A stretch of 64,000 bases of DNA. Origin: Vreelandella glaciei. GTDB lineage: Bacteria; Pseudomonadota; Gammaproteobacteria; Pseudomonadales; Halomonadaceae. The stretch is from contig NZ_JACCDE010000019.1 of assembly GCF_013415125.1 (NCBI RefSeq), positions 41,029 through 105,028 on the forward strand, in the 5' to 3' direction. A program made the position numbers and the translations under genes. Positions 54,353 through 63,981 of the stretch are shown one piece after another; within the stretch, counting starts at the first letter, position 1; every line of letters begins with the position of its first letter. Below the pieces are notes generated by a model. That model was given only the letters and a program-made list of their open reading frames with translations, ran no database searches and was not told the origin of the DNA.

Positions 54353-56791
54353 TCACGCCTTTCGCTTGGTATGCGCGGTAGCGGGTGCTGTCAATGGGTC
54401 TTCAGGCCAGGGGTGCTTTGGATAGCGACCGCGCATCTCTTTGCGCACTTCGGGGTAACCCTTTTGCCAAAAACTAACTAAGTCCTGGGTGACTTGCAAC
54501 GGCCGACGCGCGGGTGAAAGCAGATGGATCATTACGGCAACGGCACCATCAACAACGGTGGGCGTTACCCGCCAGCCAAAGGCCTCTTGCAGTTTCAACG
54601 CTAACACAGGCGGCCGCTGGGAAAGACACGGCAAGTAGTCTAAGCCAACCTGTTTGCCGCTAGGCACCTCTAGCGCTAACGGGGTTAACCGCTCGAATTC
54701 ACTTTGTGCTTCCCAGGTCAGTGAATTGAGCAAATAGCGCTCTAGCGGCAATTTCTCAATTTGACTCAACCGTTTAATACCGATTAGGTAAGGGCCTAGC
54801 CAGCTCTCTAATGAGGCTAATAGCACCGGCTCGGACCAGTCGGGCCACTCGTCACCCTGGTACTCGCGAAGTAGCGCCATTCGACCGCGCAACTGCTGTA
54901 AATTATCGCCAAATAACTGCTCGGGCCGCTGGCGTAGTGCATTCAATAGCGCCTCTTTCACCGCGTCCTCGGGTAAGTCTGCTAAAAGTCGTTTGGCAAT
55001 GACGAGGCTGCCGTGTGCTTGCACCTCTTCACCCATTAAACGGCCCTGCTCTTGCGACCACGCAACTCGTGGCTGCCATTGGCGAATACCAGGATATAGC
55101 GAAAGCAGCGACTCAAGTGATAACGGTTCGCCTGAGATGATCCGCGCCTGGTCGCCAGCCACGCCATTTAATGCAACGGCGACACCGTAGGCTTGATGCG
55201 CCAACGTATCGTTTAACGGCAGTGTAGCGGTTTTGCCATTGGCCAGTCGAAACTTACCAGGCTCTATTAACTGGCCGATGCGTTCTGGGTATGCCAGTGC
55301 CAAGAGCGGCCCAAGCGGTTGGAATATGGCCTCATCAAGCACGACCCCTGCTTTCCTAGCAAGCCTAAGGGCTTCGCGCTGCCATTGAGGAAAACGTTTA
55401 GGCTGACTGAGCCGGAGTGCTAACGCATCATGCAGCGAGCGCTCTGAGCTGTCACGCTCCTCCAGTAGGGCTGCTAGCCCACAGGCCAGGGAAACAGCAT
55501 TGAATTCTGCAGCACGTTCCAGCATCACGGCTATTCGCGGTTCGACTGGCCATTGGGCACAGCGACTGCCCAAGGGGGTTAGCCTGTGCTGCTCGTCTAA
55601 TATACCAAGCTGCACTAAAAGCGCTTGACCACTGCGCCAAGCACTTTCTGGCGGCGGCGTCACCCAACTCAGCTCATGGGGCGATGCTACCCCCCAACAC
55701 GCCAGCTCAAGCACCAGCGATGAGAGTTCCGCTTGCTGAATTTCTGGTTCACCGTAAGCTGTTAGTGGCTGCTCATGGGCCCAGAGCCGAAAACAGACGC
55801 CCTCCCGTTGCCGGCCTGCGCGACCCCGCCGCTGGTCGGCGCTAGCACGGTTGATTCGTCGTGTGGTTAACCACGTTAGGCCCGTGCGCGGCTGAAAAAG
55901 CGGCACTCGCTCTAAGCCACCGTCAATCACTACATTGACGCCATCCACCGTAATGCTAGATTCGGTAATCGCAGTGGAGACAATAATACGCTGTTGTGAA
56001 GTGTTTGCTGCTAATGCCGCTTGTTGCTGCGCGATACTCATCCTACCGTGCAGCGGTCGTATCGCGAGGTCAGGTAGCGCCCTTTCCAACGCTTGTACTA
56101 GCCGATTTATCTCGGCCACGCCCGGCAAGATCACTAATACATCCTGCGTATCAGGCATTAAAAGCGCTTCATTGACTACGCGAAGAGCATGGCTAACACT
56201 CTCCTCGCTATTTAAGGAAGGACGATAAAGCATTGTCACCGGATACTGGCGACCATGACACACGATGGTGGGTACCTGCTCCCCTAACACTCGCCTGAGC
56301 GCCTTGATGTCCAGCGTTGCCGACATTACCAGCAGGCGTAAATCGTCACGAATACTGCTTTGCACATCCAGCGTAAGCGCCAACCCTACATCGGCGTCTA
56401 AACTTCGCTCATGGAATTCATCAAAGATGATCCCGGCCACGCCTTCCAGCAGCGGGTCATCCTGCAGCATGCGAGTAAGCACCCCTTGAGTAACAACTTC
56501 TAAGCGAGTTTGCGCGCTAACACAGCTATCGCCGCGCATGCGATAGCCCACTGTCTGACCGACCTTTTCGCCTAACTGCTGAGCCATATAGTTAGCCGCC
56601 AATCGCGCGGCGACTCGCCGTGGCTCTAGCAAAAGCAGCTTCTGCCCTTTTACCCAATCGGCCCTAAGCAGAGCAAGCGGGACACGGGTAGTTTTGCCAG
56701 CGCCTGGCTGGGCAATCAGCATCAGACGGTTGCTGGTAACCAGGACGTTTTTAACGTGATCAAGATGCTGATCAATCGGCAAATCGCTCAT
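54353..56791 (-). CDS. hrpB: ATP-dependent helicase HrpB
   Basis: 812 residues, the family length. DEAH/RHA motifs: Walker A AQPGAGKTT (27-35), DEFH box (124-127) in place of DEAH, SAT in VMSATLD, and GRAGRQREG near 325. The C-terminal region has the HrpB_C extension (QREALRLARKAGV, GRYPKHPWPEDPL at the end). An RNA helicase-like enzyme of unclear role in bacteria. It reads opposite to the purine operon; the TetR gene follows on the same strand upstream with a 7-nt gap, so TetR-hrpB may be co-transcribed. Confidence 0.95.
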   Translation of the reverse strand: MSDLPIDQHLDHVKNVLVTSNRLMLIAQPGAGKTTRVPLALLRADWVKGQKLLLLEPRRVAARLAANYMAQQLGEKVGQTVGYRMRGDSCVSAQTRLEVVTQGVLTRMLQDDPLLEGVAGIIFDEFHERSLDADVGLALTLDVQSSIRDDLRLLVMSATLDIKALRRVLGEQVPTIVCHGRQYPVTMLYRPSLNSEESVSHALRVVNEALLMPDTQDVLVILPGVAEINRLVQALERALPDLAIRPLHGRMSIAQQQAALAANTSQQRIIVSTAITESSITVDGVNVVIDGGLERVPLFQPRTGLTWLTTRRINRASADQRRGRAGRQREGVCFRLWAHEQPLTAYGEPEIQQAELSSLVLELACWGVASPHELSWVTPPPESAWRSGQALLVQLGILDEQHRLTPLGSRCAQWPVEPRIAVMLERAAEFNAVSLACGLAALLEERDSSERSLHDALALRLSQPKRFPQWQREALRLARKAGVVLDEAIFQPLGPLLALAYPERIGQLIEPGKFRLANGKTATLPLNDTLAHQAYGVAVALNGVAGDQARIISGEPLSLESLLSLYPGIRQWQPRVAWSQEQGRLMGEEVQAHGSLVIAKRLLADLPEDAVKEALLNALRQRPEQLFGDNLQQLRGRMALLREYQGDEWPDWSEPVLLASLESWLGPYLIGIKRLSQIEKLPLERYLLNSLTWEAQSEFERLTPLALEVPSGKQVGLDYLPCLSQRPPVLALKLQEAFGWRVTPTVVDGAVAVMIHLLSPARRPLQVTQDLVSFWQKGYPEVRKEMRGRYPKHPWPEDPLTAPATAHTKRKA

Positions 56792-56798
56792 TTAGCAC

Positions 56799-57461
56799 TC
56801 ACTTTTCCACCAAGTGAGCGTTAGTACTTGCCTGAGTGATTCCGCACCCTTTTAGGATAACGTGCTCAAGAAAGGCTGAAATTGATTCAACATCCTCTTC
56901 AGTTAATGCATCTCGGCCTAGAATACCGCTTACCTGAGCGCTATATTCAGTGTAGTGCTGGGTAGCAGACCAAATTAAGAAGATTAGCCACTTGGGATCG
57001 ACGGTGTCCATTTTACCTTGCGCAGACCACTGGCGAATGATCGCGGCACGAGAAGCCACCCATTCACGCAGTTCACCGGCCAGATAGTCACTCAAGAAGG
57101 GAGCGCCGGCTAAAATTTCCGCTGCAAACAGTTTTGAGCCTTCGGGGTAGCGCTGACCAAGCACCATTTTGGCGCGGATAAAATCACTCAGCACAGTCGC
57201 TGGATCACTCTCCGGGGTAATATCTTCAAGCACCTTGTTCCAGCGATGCATCATGCGGTTAAGCAGTCGCACATAAAGCGCCTGCTTACTTCCCATGTAG
57301 TACAAAATATTAGCCTTAGGGAGACCGGCCCGATCAGCGATCACTTGCAAGCTCGCTCCACGGTAACCGTACTGAGAAAACACTTCTTCAGCGGCCATCA
57401 GAATATTTGTCTCAACTTTTTCACGGCTGGGGCTTTCATGAGTGACGGATACAGCGGTCAT
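56799..57461 (-). CDS. TetR-family regulator, RutR-like
   Basis: 220 residues. N-terminal helix-turn-helix at about 36-56 (ASLQVIADRAGLPKANILYYMGSK), then a ligand domain with the RutR/YcdC-type segment YPEGSKLFAAEILAGAPFLSDYL and KWLIFLIWSATQHYTEYSAQV. It is divergent from xdhA, and TTGACCGATCGGTCAG lies in the intergenic region, close to the E. coli RutR box TTGACCAnnTGGTCAA. RutR responds to uracil and thymine and touches purine/pyrimidine genes. Control of xdhABC-guaD is therefore inferred. The C-terminus is full length for the family. Confidence 0.93.
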   Translation of the reverse strand: MTAVSVTHESPSREKVETNILMAAEEVFSQYGYRGASLQVIADRAGLPKANILYYMGSKQALYVRLLNRMMHRWNKVLEDITPESDPATVLSDFIRAKMVLGQRYPEGSKLFAAEILAGAPFLSDYLAGELREWVASRAAIIRQWSAQGKMDTVDPKWLIFLIWSATQHYTEYSAQVSGILGRDALTEEDVESISAFLEHVILKGCGITQASTNAHLVEK

Positions 57462-57598
57462 TTACAATGTCCCTTAATAAGCGTCGGCGGGTAGGCTTGT
57501 CGCCCCAAATAGAGGCATTTCGCATAAGCTTGCCCCACTCCCGTGCAGCGATCAAATACTTGCAAGGCAGACCATTTTGTCTCAAGCTCAACTTATAT

Positions 57599-57612
57599 TG
57601 ACCGATCGGTCA
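57599..57612. promoter_or_regulatory. RutR-like operator upstream of xdhA
   Basis: TGACCGATCGGTCA is a perfect 14-bp palindrome. With its flanking T it matches the RutR consensus at 13 of 16 positions (TTGACCgATcGGTCAg). It lies about 39 bp before the xdhA start and about 138 bp from the TetR start, so it could regulate either or both. Confidence 0.8.
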
Positions 57613-57650
57613 GCACAATCCCAGGCTATACAACAACAGTGGAGTTTGGC

Positions 57651-59108
57651 ATGGCAACGATTGCGTTCCTGCTCAATGGTGCCCCCCACCAGTGTGAGGT
57701 TTCACCGAACACGAGCATTTTAACCTTATTACGCGAGCATTTGGCGTTAACAGGCACCAAAGAGGGCTGCGCATCGGGTGACTGCGGTGCTTGTACCGTA
57801 GCAATTGGCGAGCAAAACGCTGACACCCACACGTTTACCAGTGCCAACGCCTGTATCACACCAGCCCATCAACTTCAGGGTAGGCATTTAGTCACCGTTG
57901 AAGGGCTAGCTAAAGAGGGACGTCTGCACCCAGCCCAAGAAGCGATGATCGAATGCCATGGTAGCCAGTGTGGTTTTTGCACGCCGGGCATTGTTATGTC
58001 ACTTTTCACACTGCATAACGACCTTACCCAGCGGCCTGCTCCGCTAACCCCAGAACGCCTTGAAGCAGCCCTGGGTGGCAACTTGTGCCGTTGCACGGGC
58101 TATCGCCCTATCCGGGATGCTGCGCTGCGCATGAATGATATGCCCTATGAGCGCCCCCAATGGCAAGACGCGGCGCTGTCAACGTCAGAAAATGATGCTG
58201 AAATAACAGTCCCTACAGCGAAAACACCTTTTTTTGCCCAGCCCCTCTCCTTGACAGCCCTAACACGGCTGCGCCAAGAAGCCCCTCAGGCACGCTTGGT
58301 GGCAGGAGGCACAGACCTTTGGTTGGAAAGCACGCAGCGCTTGGCTTCGCTTGATCAGTTGATTGATGTTTCTCGCGTTGCCGAACTGTTAACAGTAGCA
58401 GCGACAACGTTTGAAGGACAACCTGGCTGGTGGATTGGCGCCGGGGTCACCTATACTCAGCTTGAACCACTGTTTGAAGAGCACTTCCCCGCCTTTGCTC
58501 ATCTGCTGCACCGATTAGGCTCTCAGCAGATCCGTAACCGGGGAACGCTGGGTGGCAATATCGCCAATGCCTCTCCTATTGGTGATACGCCACCCGTGCT
58601 ACTTGCCTTGGGTGCTCAGGTGGAACTTGCCAGCACCAACGGCAAGCGTTGCTTAGTGCTAGAGGATTTCTTCCTCGATTACAAAAAGACCGCTTTGGCG
58701 GCTGATGAAGTCGTTTCGCGGATTTTCATTCCGCAGCCGGTTGAGGACAGTCAACTACGCGTCTGGAAGTTATCCAAGCGTCGTGAAGATGATATTTCCG
58801 CGCTAATCGGTGCCTTCAGCTACCGCATTGAACAAGGTACCTTGCAGGATGTACGCATCGCTTTTGGGGGAATGGCCGCTACTCCCAAGCGCGCGAAAGC
58901 TGCTGAAGCAGCGCTCGAAGGGAGCACCTTAACTGCGGAAACTTTTCGCGCCGCTCAGCAGGCACTCGATGACGACTTCCAGCCCATGAGTGATGTGCGG
59001 GGCAGTCAGCATTATCGCCAGCAAGCCGCCAAGAACCTGATTGAACGCCTCTATCTCTCCCTTTCAGTGTCCGACCACGAGGTGATGCTCCATGCGTACG
59101 CTCACTAA
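57651..59108 (+). CDS. xdhA: Xanthine dehydrogenase small subunit (2Fe-2S and FAD)
   Basis: 485 residues from the ATG at 57651; an upstream open frame from 57543 would place the operator inside the gene. Two iron-sulfur clusters are visible: C40, C45, C48 and C68 of the plant-type cluster (CASGDCGACTV), then C107, C110, C146 and C148 (CGFCTPG, NLCRCTGYRPI). The FAD domain follows (LVAGGTDLWLES near 255; GTLGGNIANASPIGDTPPVLLALGA). It passes electrons from the molybdenum subunit to NAD. Xanthine to urate is the expected reaction. xdhB overlaps the end by 17 nt. Confidence 0.95.
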   Translation: MATIAFLLNGAPHQCEVSPNTSILTLLREHLALTGTKEGCASGDCGACTVAIGEQNADTHTFTSANACITPAHQLQGRHLVTVEGLAKEGRLHPAQEAMIECHGSQCGFCTPGIVMSLFTLHNDLTQRPAPLTPERLEAALGGNLCRCTGYRPIRDAALRMNDMPYERPQWQDAALSTSENDAEITVPTAKTPFFAQPLSLTALTRLRQEAPQARLVAGGTDLWLESTQRLASLDQLIDVSRVAELLTVAATTFEGQPGWWIGAGVTYTQLEPLFEEHFPAFAHLLHRLGSQQIRNRGTLGGNIANASPIGDTPPVLLALGAQVELASTNGKRCLVLEDFFLDYKKTALAADEVVSRIFIPQPVEDSQLRVWKLSKRREDDISALIGAFSYRIEQGTLQDVRIAFGGMAATPKRAKAAEAALEGSTLTAETFRAAQQALDDDFQPMSDVRGSQHYRQQAAKNLIERLYLSLSVSDHEVMLHAYAH

Positions 59109-61515
59109 ACTGGACGGCGATAGCAGCCGTGCCCGCCGTGAACTGCACGACCACATTCAAGGCTCTGGCCCCTTGGCGCGCCATACGGTCGACAGTAGTG
59201 GCCAGCGACAGGCGGGAAGCGCAAGCTTTCACGAGAGTGCGGAAAAGCACGTCACCGGCAAGGCCGCTTATATTGACGACTTTTTACTGCCTGCCGACGC
59301 GCTCCATGTAGCGCTTGGCCTATCGCCCGTGGCCCACGGCACCTTAACGCAGCTCGATCTCCGCAAGGTTAAAGAGGCCCCAGGGGTAGTCGATGCCATT
59401 ACCTTTCATGAAGTGCCAGGGCATACCGATATCGGGCCGGTCTTTCCGGGCGATCCTATTTTTGTCGATCAAGCGATCAGCTATGCAGGTCAATGCCTCT
59501 TCGCCGTGGCGGCAACGTCGCTGCAGGCGGCACGCCGTGCCGTCACGTTAGCCACCATTAGCATCAATGAGCAGCCTGCCAGCTTAGACCCAGTGGGCGC
59601 GACGGAGCGTGAAGAGTTTGTGCGCCCGACTCATGTGCAGACCCGTGGTGATTGGCAGCAGGCGCTTGATCAAGCGGAACAGATTGTTGAAGGCGAGTTA
59701 TTCGTCGGCGGACAAGAGCACTTCTATCTGGAAGGCCAGGCCTGCGTGGTTCATCCCACCGAGGATGAGGGCGTTATCGTCCATACTTCCAACCAGCACC
59801 CCAGCGAAACCCAGAAGCTGGTGGCGGAGGTGCTCGATATCCCTTTTCATGCGGTGACCGTCGAAGTCCGTCGTATGGGCGGTGGCTTTGGTGGCAAAGA
59901 GACTCAGGCGTCTCCCTGGGCGTGTATTGCCGCAATTATTGCTCGCCGCACCGGCAAGACGGTTCGCCTGCGCTTACCACGCAGCGACGATATGCACGTC
60001 ACGGGGAAACGCCACCCCTTTCATAATCGCTACCGGCTCGCCATTGACGCTGAAGGCGTTATTCAGGGTGGCGAGATCACGGTGATTGGTGACTGCGGCT
60101 ACTCGCCGGATCTCTCCGACGCTATCGTTGATCGCGCTATGTTCCACGCCGACAACGCTTACTCGCTGGGGGATGCCCAGGTAGTCGGTCATCGAGCAAA
60201 AACCCATACCGCCTCTAATACCGCATTCCGGGGCTTTGGTGGCCCCCAAGGGATGATGATTATCGAAGCGGCCATGGATGATATTGCCCGCCAGATTGGT
60301 GAAGACCCACTGACTGTACGTAAGCGCAACTTCTACCGCGATGGCCGCGAGGTGACTCACTACGGCCAGCAGGTCGACCAGCGGCAACTCCTCCATACAC
60401 TCGTTGAAACCCTCGAAAGTGACAGCGATTACTGGGCACGGCGCAAAACGGTCAGTGACTTCAACGCCACCAGTCCTGTTATTAAAAAAGGACTGGCACT
60501 TACCCCGGTTAAATTTGGCATTTCGTTTACCGCCCAGCATCTTAATCAGGCTGGCGCCCTTCTGCATGTTTACACCGACGGCAGCGTGATGATCAATCAC
60601 GGCGGCACCGAGATGGGCCAAGGGCTACATACTAAAATTTGTCAGGTGGTGGCTCGTGAGCTGGGCCTGGATCTGGAGAAGGTACGCATTACCGCTACGC
60701 GAACCGATAAAGTCCCCAATACATCTCCCACCGCTGCCTCTAGCGGAGCTGACTTAAACGGTATGGCCGCGCGGGATGCCGCCAGTAAACTGCGTGAACG
60801 CTTATTTGACTTCGCTGCAGTGCACTTTGCGGAGGGCCTAGACCGTGAAGGTATGCGCTTAGAAGAAGGCATGTTGGTAGCAGGAATCGGAGAGAGCGAA
60901 CGCCGCATTCCTTGGGGTGAGTTGGTGCAAACAGCCTACTTAAATCGCATATCGCTATCTGAAAAAGGTTTCTACGCCACACCGCTTATTCACTACGATC
61001 GTTCAGTTGGTCAAGGCCGACCCTTCTACTACTACGCGTTTGGCGCGGCAGTGGCAGAGGTAAGTGTGGATACCTTGAGCGGTGAGTATCAGGTAGACCG
61101 TGTCGATATATTGCACGACGTGGGAGATTCACTAAATCCTGCCATTGATATTGGTCAGGTGGAGGGCGGCTTTATTCAAGGAATGGGCTGGTTGACCAGT
61201 GAAGAGCTAAAGTGGAACGACAAAGGCGTACTTGTCAGCGATGGGCCGGCGACCTATAAAATCCCTACCTTTGGCGACCTACCGCCCATCTTCAATGTTG
61301 CGCTATTGGAGGGGCACCCCAACTCCATGGCCAGTCTCTACCGCTCAAAAGCAGTGGGTGAGCCCCCTTTTATGCTGGGGATTTGTGTCTGGTCGGCGCT
61401 GCGTGATGCGCTATCGAGCCTGACTGATTACGCCATCTCTCCCCACTTAGATACACCGGCCACACCGGAGCGGGTCATGCTGGCAGCCAACGCGATCAGG
61501 AAGAAAGCGCTGTGA
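59092..61515 (+). CDS. xdhB: Xanthine dehydrogenase large (molybdopterin) subunit
   Basis: 807 residues. The aldehyde oxidase/xanthine dehydrogenase hammerhead domain starts near 45 (VTGKAAYIDDF) and the molybdopterin domain runs to the end. The substrate-channel segment GGGFGGKE, the TAFRGFGGPQ and EMGQGLHTK motifs, and the catalytic glutamate in AVGEPPFMLG are present. It hydroxylates hypoxanthine and xanthine. It overlaps xdhA (17 nt) and xdhC (4 nt), so the three genes are coupled. Confidence 0.95.
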   Translation: MRTLTKLDGDSSRARRELHDHIQGSGPLARHTVDSSGQRQAGSASFHESAEKHVTGKAAYIDDFLLPADALHVALGLSPVAHGTLTQLDLRKVKEAPGVVDAITFHEVPGHTDIGPVFPGDPIFVDQAISYAGQCLFAVAATSLQAARRAVTLATISINEQPASLDPVGATEREEFVRPTHVQTRGDWQQALDQAEQIVEGELFVGGQEHFYLEGQACVVHPTEDEGVIVHTSNQHPSETQKLVAEVLDIPFHAVTVEVRRMGGGFGGKETQASPWACIAAIIARRTGKTVRLRLPRSDDMHVTGKRHPFHNRYRLAIDAEGVIQGGEITVIGDCGYSPDLSDAIVDRAMFHADNAYSLGDAQVVGHRAKTHTASNTAFRGFGGPQGMMIIEAAMDDIARQIGEDPLTVRKRNFYRDGREVTHYGQQVDQRQLLHTLVETLESDSDYWARRKTVSDFNATSPVIKKGLALTPVKFGISFTAQHLNQAGALLHVYTDGSVMINHGGTEMGQGLHTKICQVVARELGLDLEKVRITATRTDKVPNTSPTAASSGADLNGMAARDAASKLRERLFDFAAVHFAEGLDREGMRLEEGMLVAGIGESERRIPWGELVQTAYLNRISLSEKGFYATPLIHYDRSVGQGRPFYYYAFGAAVAEVSVDTLSGEYQVDRVDILHDVGDSLNPAIDIGQVEGGFIQGMGWLTSEELKWNDKGVLVSDGPATYKIPTFGDLPPIFNVALLEGHPNSMASLYRSKAVGEPPFMLGICVWSALRDALSSLTDYAISPHLDTPATPERVMLAANAIRKKAL

Positions 61516-62387
61516 GTTCTAGTCAACACCCAGAAAGCTGGCATGCGGCGCTACACCGCTTACAGCGCGATGGCATACCCCATGTACTAGCCACTCAAGT
61601 GACCAGCGCAGGCTCAACACCCCGCGAGCCTGGCGCACGCATGGTGATCACCGACGATGCGATTTTCGATACGCTAGGTGGCGGTACCTTTGAGTGGCAA
61701 ACCATTACCGCTGCACGTGGATGTTTGACAGAACAGCGCTATGGCCTCAGCTTGGAAGCCTTCTCTCTGGGCGGACGAAGCGGCCAGTGCTGTGGAGGAT
61801 TTGTGAATATCCTCTTGGAAGCCTTTCCAGGCACTACAACAAACATCGCGATTTTTGGTGCAGGCCATGTAGGGCAGCAAATTGTAAAGCTAAGTGCGCC
61901 GCTTCCCTGGCAGTTGCACTGGTACGATAGTCGAAGCGATGCGTTTGCCGAACAGTACCAGCAGCAGCCGCGACTTAGCTGTTATTCACTCCAAGACGCA
62001 CAGCAAAGTGTTGCCGCCTTGCCTGCTGATAGCCACGCGCTGGTATTGACGCACAACCACGACGAAGACTATGCGCTGATCAAAACGCTGATCGAGCGCG
62101 ATGACGTCGCATCGATTGGGCTGATTGGTTCGGACAGCAAATGGGCGAGCTTTGAAGGACGTCTTAAGCGCGAGGGTTACTCCGCCGATCAAATGGCGCG
62201 GGTGCGAAGCCCCATCGGGCGCATTCACGACACTAAGCTGAGTAATAAAACGCCCTATGCGATTGCTTTAACGGTGGTGGCTGAACTGCTTTGGCTAACG
62301 GACACGCCCTCCTCTCAAGAAAATCGCGGCCTTGACTCCCAGGCAGTGCGAACGCTAATGACCGACTCTCCGACGACCCCGAGTTAA
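61512..62387 (+). CDS. xdhC: Xanthine dehydrogenase accessory protein XdhC
   Basis: 291 residues with a GTG start in the GTGA overlap with xdhB. N-terminal XdhC/CoxI domain (VTSAGSTPREPGARMVI, LGGGTFEW, GGRSGQCCGG with cysteines near 94-95), and a C-terminal Rossmann domain with NIAIFGAGHVGQQIVKL. XdhC binds and delivers the sulfurated molybdenum cofactor to XdhB and protects it. guaD follows 1 nt after its stop. The chaperone role is known from the family; nothing odd is seen. Confidence 0.94.
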   Translation: MSSSQHPESWHAALHRLQRDGIPHVLATQVTSAGSTPREPGARMVITDDAIFDTLGGGTFEWQTITAARGCLTEQRYGLSLEAFSLGGRSGQCCGGFVNILLEAFPGTTTNIAIFGAGHVGQQIVKLSAPLPWQLHWYDSRSDAFAEQYQQQPRLSCYSLQDAQQSVAALPADSHALVLTHNHDEDYALIKTLIERDDVASIGLIGSDSKWASFEGRLKREGYSADQMARVRSPIGRIHDTKLSNKTPYAIALTVVAELLWLTDTPSSQENRGLDSQAVRTLMTDSPTTPS

Positions 62388-62388
62388 T

Positions 62389-63708
62389 ATGAATTCTTCT
62401 ACCGATACGTTCATTCGTGCCGAATTGATTAGTTTTGTCCGCGACCCTGGCGATGGCAATACGCCCGAACCGGGCAGTTTAGAGCATTACGGCGACGGCT
62501 TGCTGTGGTTGAAAGGCCAGCATATTCATGCCGTCGGCCATTTCGCCGAGCTCTCACCTTCACTACCCAAAGGGGCTGACGTTCTCGATTATCGTGACAA
62601 ACTGATTATGCCGGGGTTTATCGATACCCACGTGCACTATGTCCAGCTGGATATCATGGCTTCTTATGGCCGCCAACTGCTTGACTGGCTAAACGACTAC
62701 ACCTTTCCTGAAGAGTGTCGCTTTGCTAATCATGCCCATGCAGAAGCGCTGTCTAACGCTTTTTTGGATGAGATGCTACGTGCGGGCACTACCACTGCCC
62801 AGGTATTCGGCTCTAGCCATCCCGGCTCCGTAGATGCATTTTTCACCGCCTGTCAAAAACGTCAGCTGCGCATGCTGGTAGGTAAAGTATTGATGGATCG
62901 CAATGGGCCAGAGGCACTCATGGATGGTGCATCAGGTATTGCTGACAGCGAGCGGCTTATTGAAGATTGGCACGGCAAAGGCCGCCTGGGCTATAGCGTC
63001 ACACCGCGCTTTGCGCCTACATCGACCAAAACGCAGATGGATGCGGCAGGCGCCCTGCTTCGTAATGATCCAAGTCTCTGGTTACAGACCCATTTGGCTG
63101 AAAACAGCGGTGAGTTGGACTGGGTAGCCGAACTGTTTCCAGGTAGCCGCGACTATTTGGCCGTTTATGAGAAAGCAGGTCTCGTTGGCCCACGCAGTAC
63201 CTTTGCCCACGGTATTCATCTCGATAACGGTATGCGCAAGCGATTGGCGGATCGAGGCGCCAATATTGCCTTTTGCCCCAGCTCCAATCTCTTTCTTGGC
63301 AGCGGTTTATTTGACCGTGAGGCCGCCAAACAGACGGGTATGGCATTTACCTTTGCCAGCGATATCGGTGCAGGCACTGACTTATCGGGCTTTGGCACGC
63401 TGAAAGCGGCCTATCAAGTGGGTCAACTAGGTGGCCAACCGCTTACTGCCTGGCAAGGCTTTTATGGTTTAACCAAGGGGAATGCAAAAGCACTCTCGCT
63501 GGATAGCCACATCGGTCAGTTAGCTCCCTCACTTGAGGCTGACTTTGTGGTGATTGACACCCAGGCAACATCGCTGCTGTCTCGACGTATCAGTCATTGC
63601 ACCACGCTCGGCGAGCGGTTATTCGCGTTAATGATGCTGGCGGATGATCGTGCTATTTATGAGACATGGGCAGGTGGGCAATGCCAGCATCGTAGAGATA
63701 CTATCTAA
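62389..63708 (+). CDS. guaD: Guanine deaminase
   Basis: 439 residues of the amidohydrolase fold. Zinc-ligand motif DTHVHYVQ (H81, H83), HLAENSGELDW near 225, FAHGIHLD near 270, and SDIGAGTDLSGF near 325 are the guanine deaminase signatures. It converts guanine to xanthine, which XdhAB then oxidises, so the operon order xdhA-B-C-guaD forms a pathway. It starts 1 nt after xdhC. The protein is full length. Confidence 0.96.
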   Translation: MNSSTDTFIRAELISFVRDPGDGNTPEPGSLEHYGDGLLWLKGQHIHAVGHFAELSPSLPKGADVLDYRDKLIMPGFIDTHVHYVQLDIMASYGRQLLDWLNDYTFPEECRFANHAHAEALSNAFLDEMLRAGTTTAQVFGSSHPGSVDAFFTACQKRQLRMLVGKVLMDRNGPEALMDGASGIADSERLIEDWHGKGRLGYSVTPRFAPTSTKTQMDAAGALLRNDPSLWLQTHLAENSGELDWVAELFPGSRDYLAVYEKAGLVGPRSTFAHGIHLDNGMRKRLADRGANIAFCPSSNLFLGSGLFDREAAKQTGMAFTFASDIGAGTDLSGFGTLKAAYQVGQLGGQPLTAWQGFYGLTKGNAKALSLDSHIGQLAPSLEADFVVIDTQATSLLSRRISHCTTLGERLFALMMLADDRAIYETWAGGQCQHRRDTI

Positions 63709-63719
63709 TCACAGTGCAA

Positions 63720-63756
63720 CGGTGGCAGCTTCAGCTCACGATGACGGGTGCCACCG
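63720..63756 (+). terminator. Inverted repeat just downstream of guaD
   Basis: An 8-bp stem CGGTGGCA (63720-63727) / TGCCACCG (63749-63756) encloses a 21-nt loop, 12 bp after the guaD stop. There is no T-run, so it may be a weak terminator or part of the neighbouring repeat. Confidence 0.35.
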
Positions 63757-63762
63757 AAAGTT

Positions 63763-63916
63763 GAGATGGCCACGTCGCTGCGCTCCTCGCCATGACATGC
63801 GCGGGCCACAGCCAGTGACTCTCCATGTGTCATCGCGAGCGAAGCGTGGCGATCTCGAGGTTTCTTACCGTCGCAGGACGAGATGGCCGCGTCGCTGCGC
63901 TCCTCGCCATGACATG
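63763..63916. repeat. REP-like repeat cluster (two direct copies and one inverted copy)
   Basis: A 37-bp unit beginning GAGATGGCCRCGTCGCTGCG and ending CTCGCCATGACATG occurs at 63763-63799 and 63880-63916 with one mismatch. Between them an imperfect reverse-complement copy lies at about 63828-63857 (TCATCGCGAGCGAAGCG, GGCGATCTC). This looks like a repetitive extragenic palindromic element of the kind scattered in many bacterial genomes. Confidence 0.75.
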
Positions 63917-63943
63917 GCTTTTTTCTTTCCTTCCAGGCAACAA

Positions 63944-63969
63944 AAAACCCAGCCGGGTGGCTGGGTTTT
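63944..63969 (-). terminator. Rho-independent terminator, probably of an rRNA operon on the minus strand
   Basis: A perfect 11-bp stem AAAACCCAGCC / GGCTGGGTTTT with a 4-nt loop. On the minus strand a T-run follows (TTTTTTG). It lies 12 bp beyond the 5S rRNA end, the usual place for an rrn terminator. Confidence 0.85.
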
Positions 63970-63981
63970 CTGCGGTATAGG

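Noticed and set aside
57543..57650. Open 5' extension of xdhA
   Set aside because: It would place the RutR-like operator inside the coding region and adds residues before the normal ferredoxin-domain start.
59974..60621. 215-codon minus-strand open frame
   Set aside because: Antisense shadow of xdhB in a GC-rich coding region; no ribosome binding site or motif.
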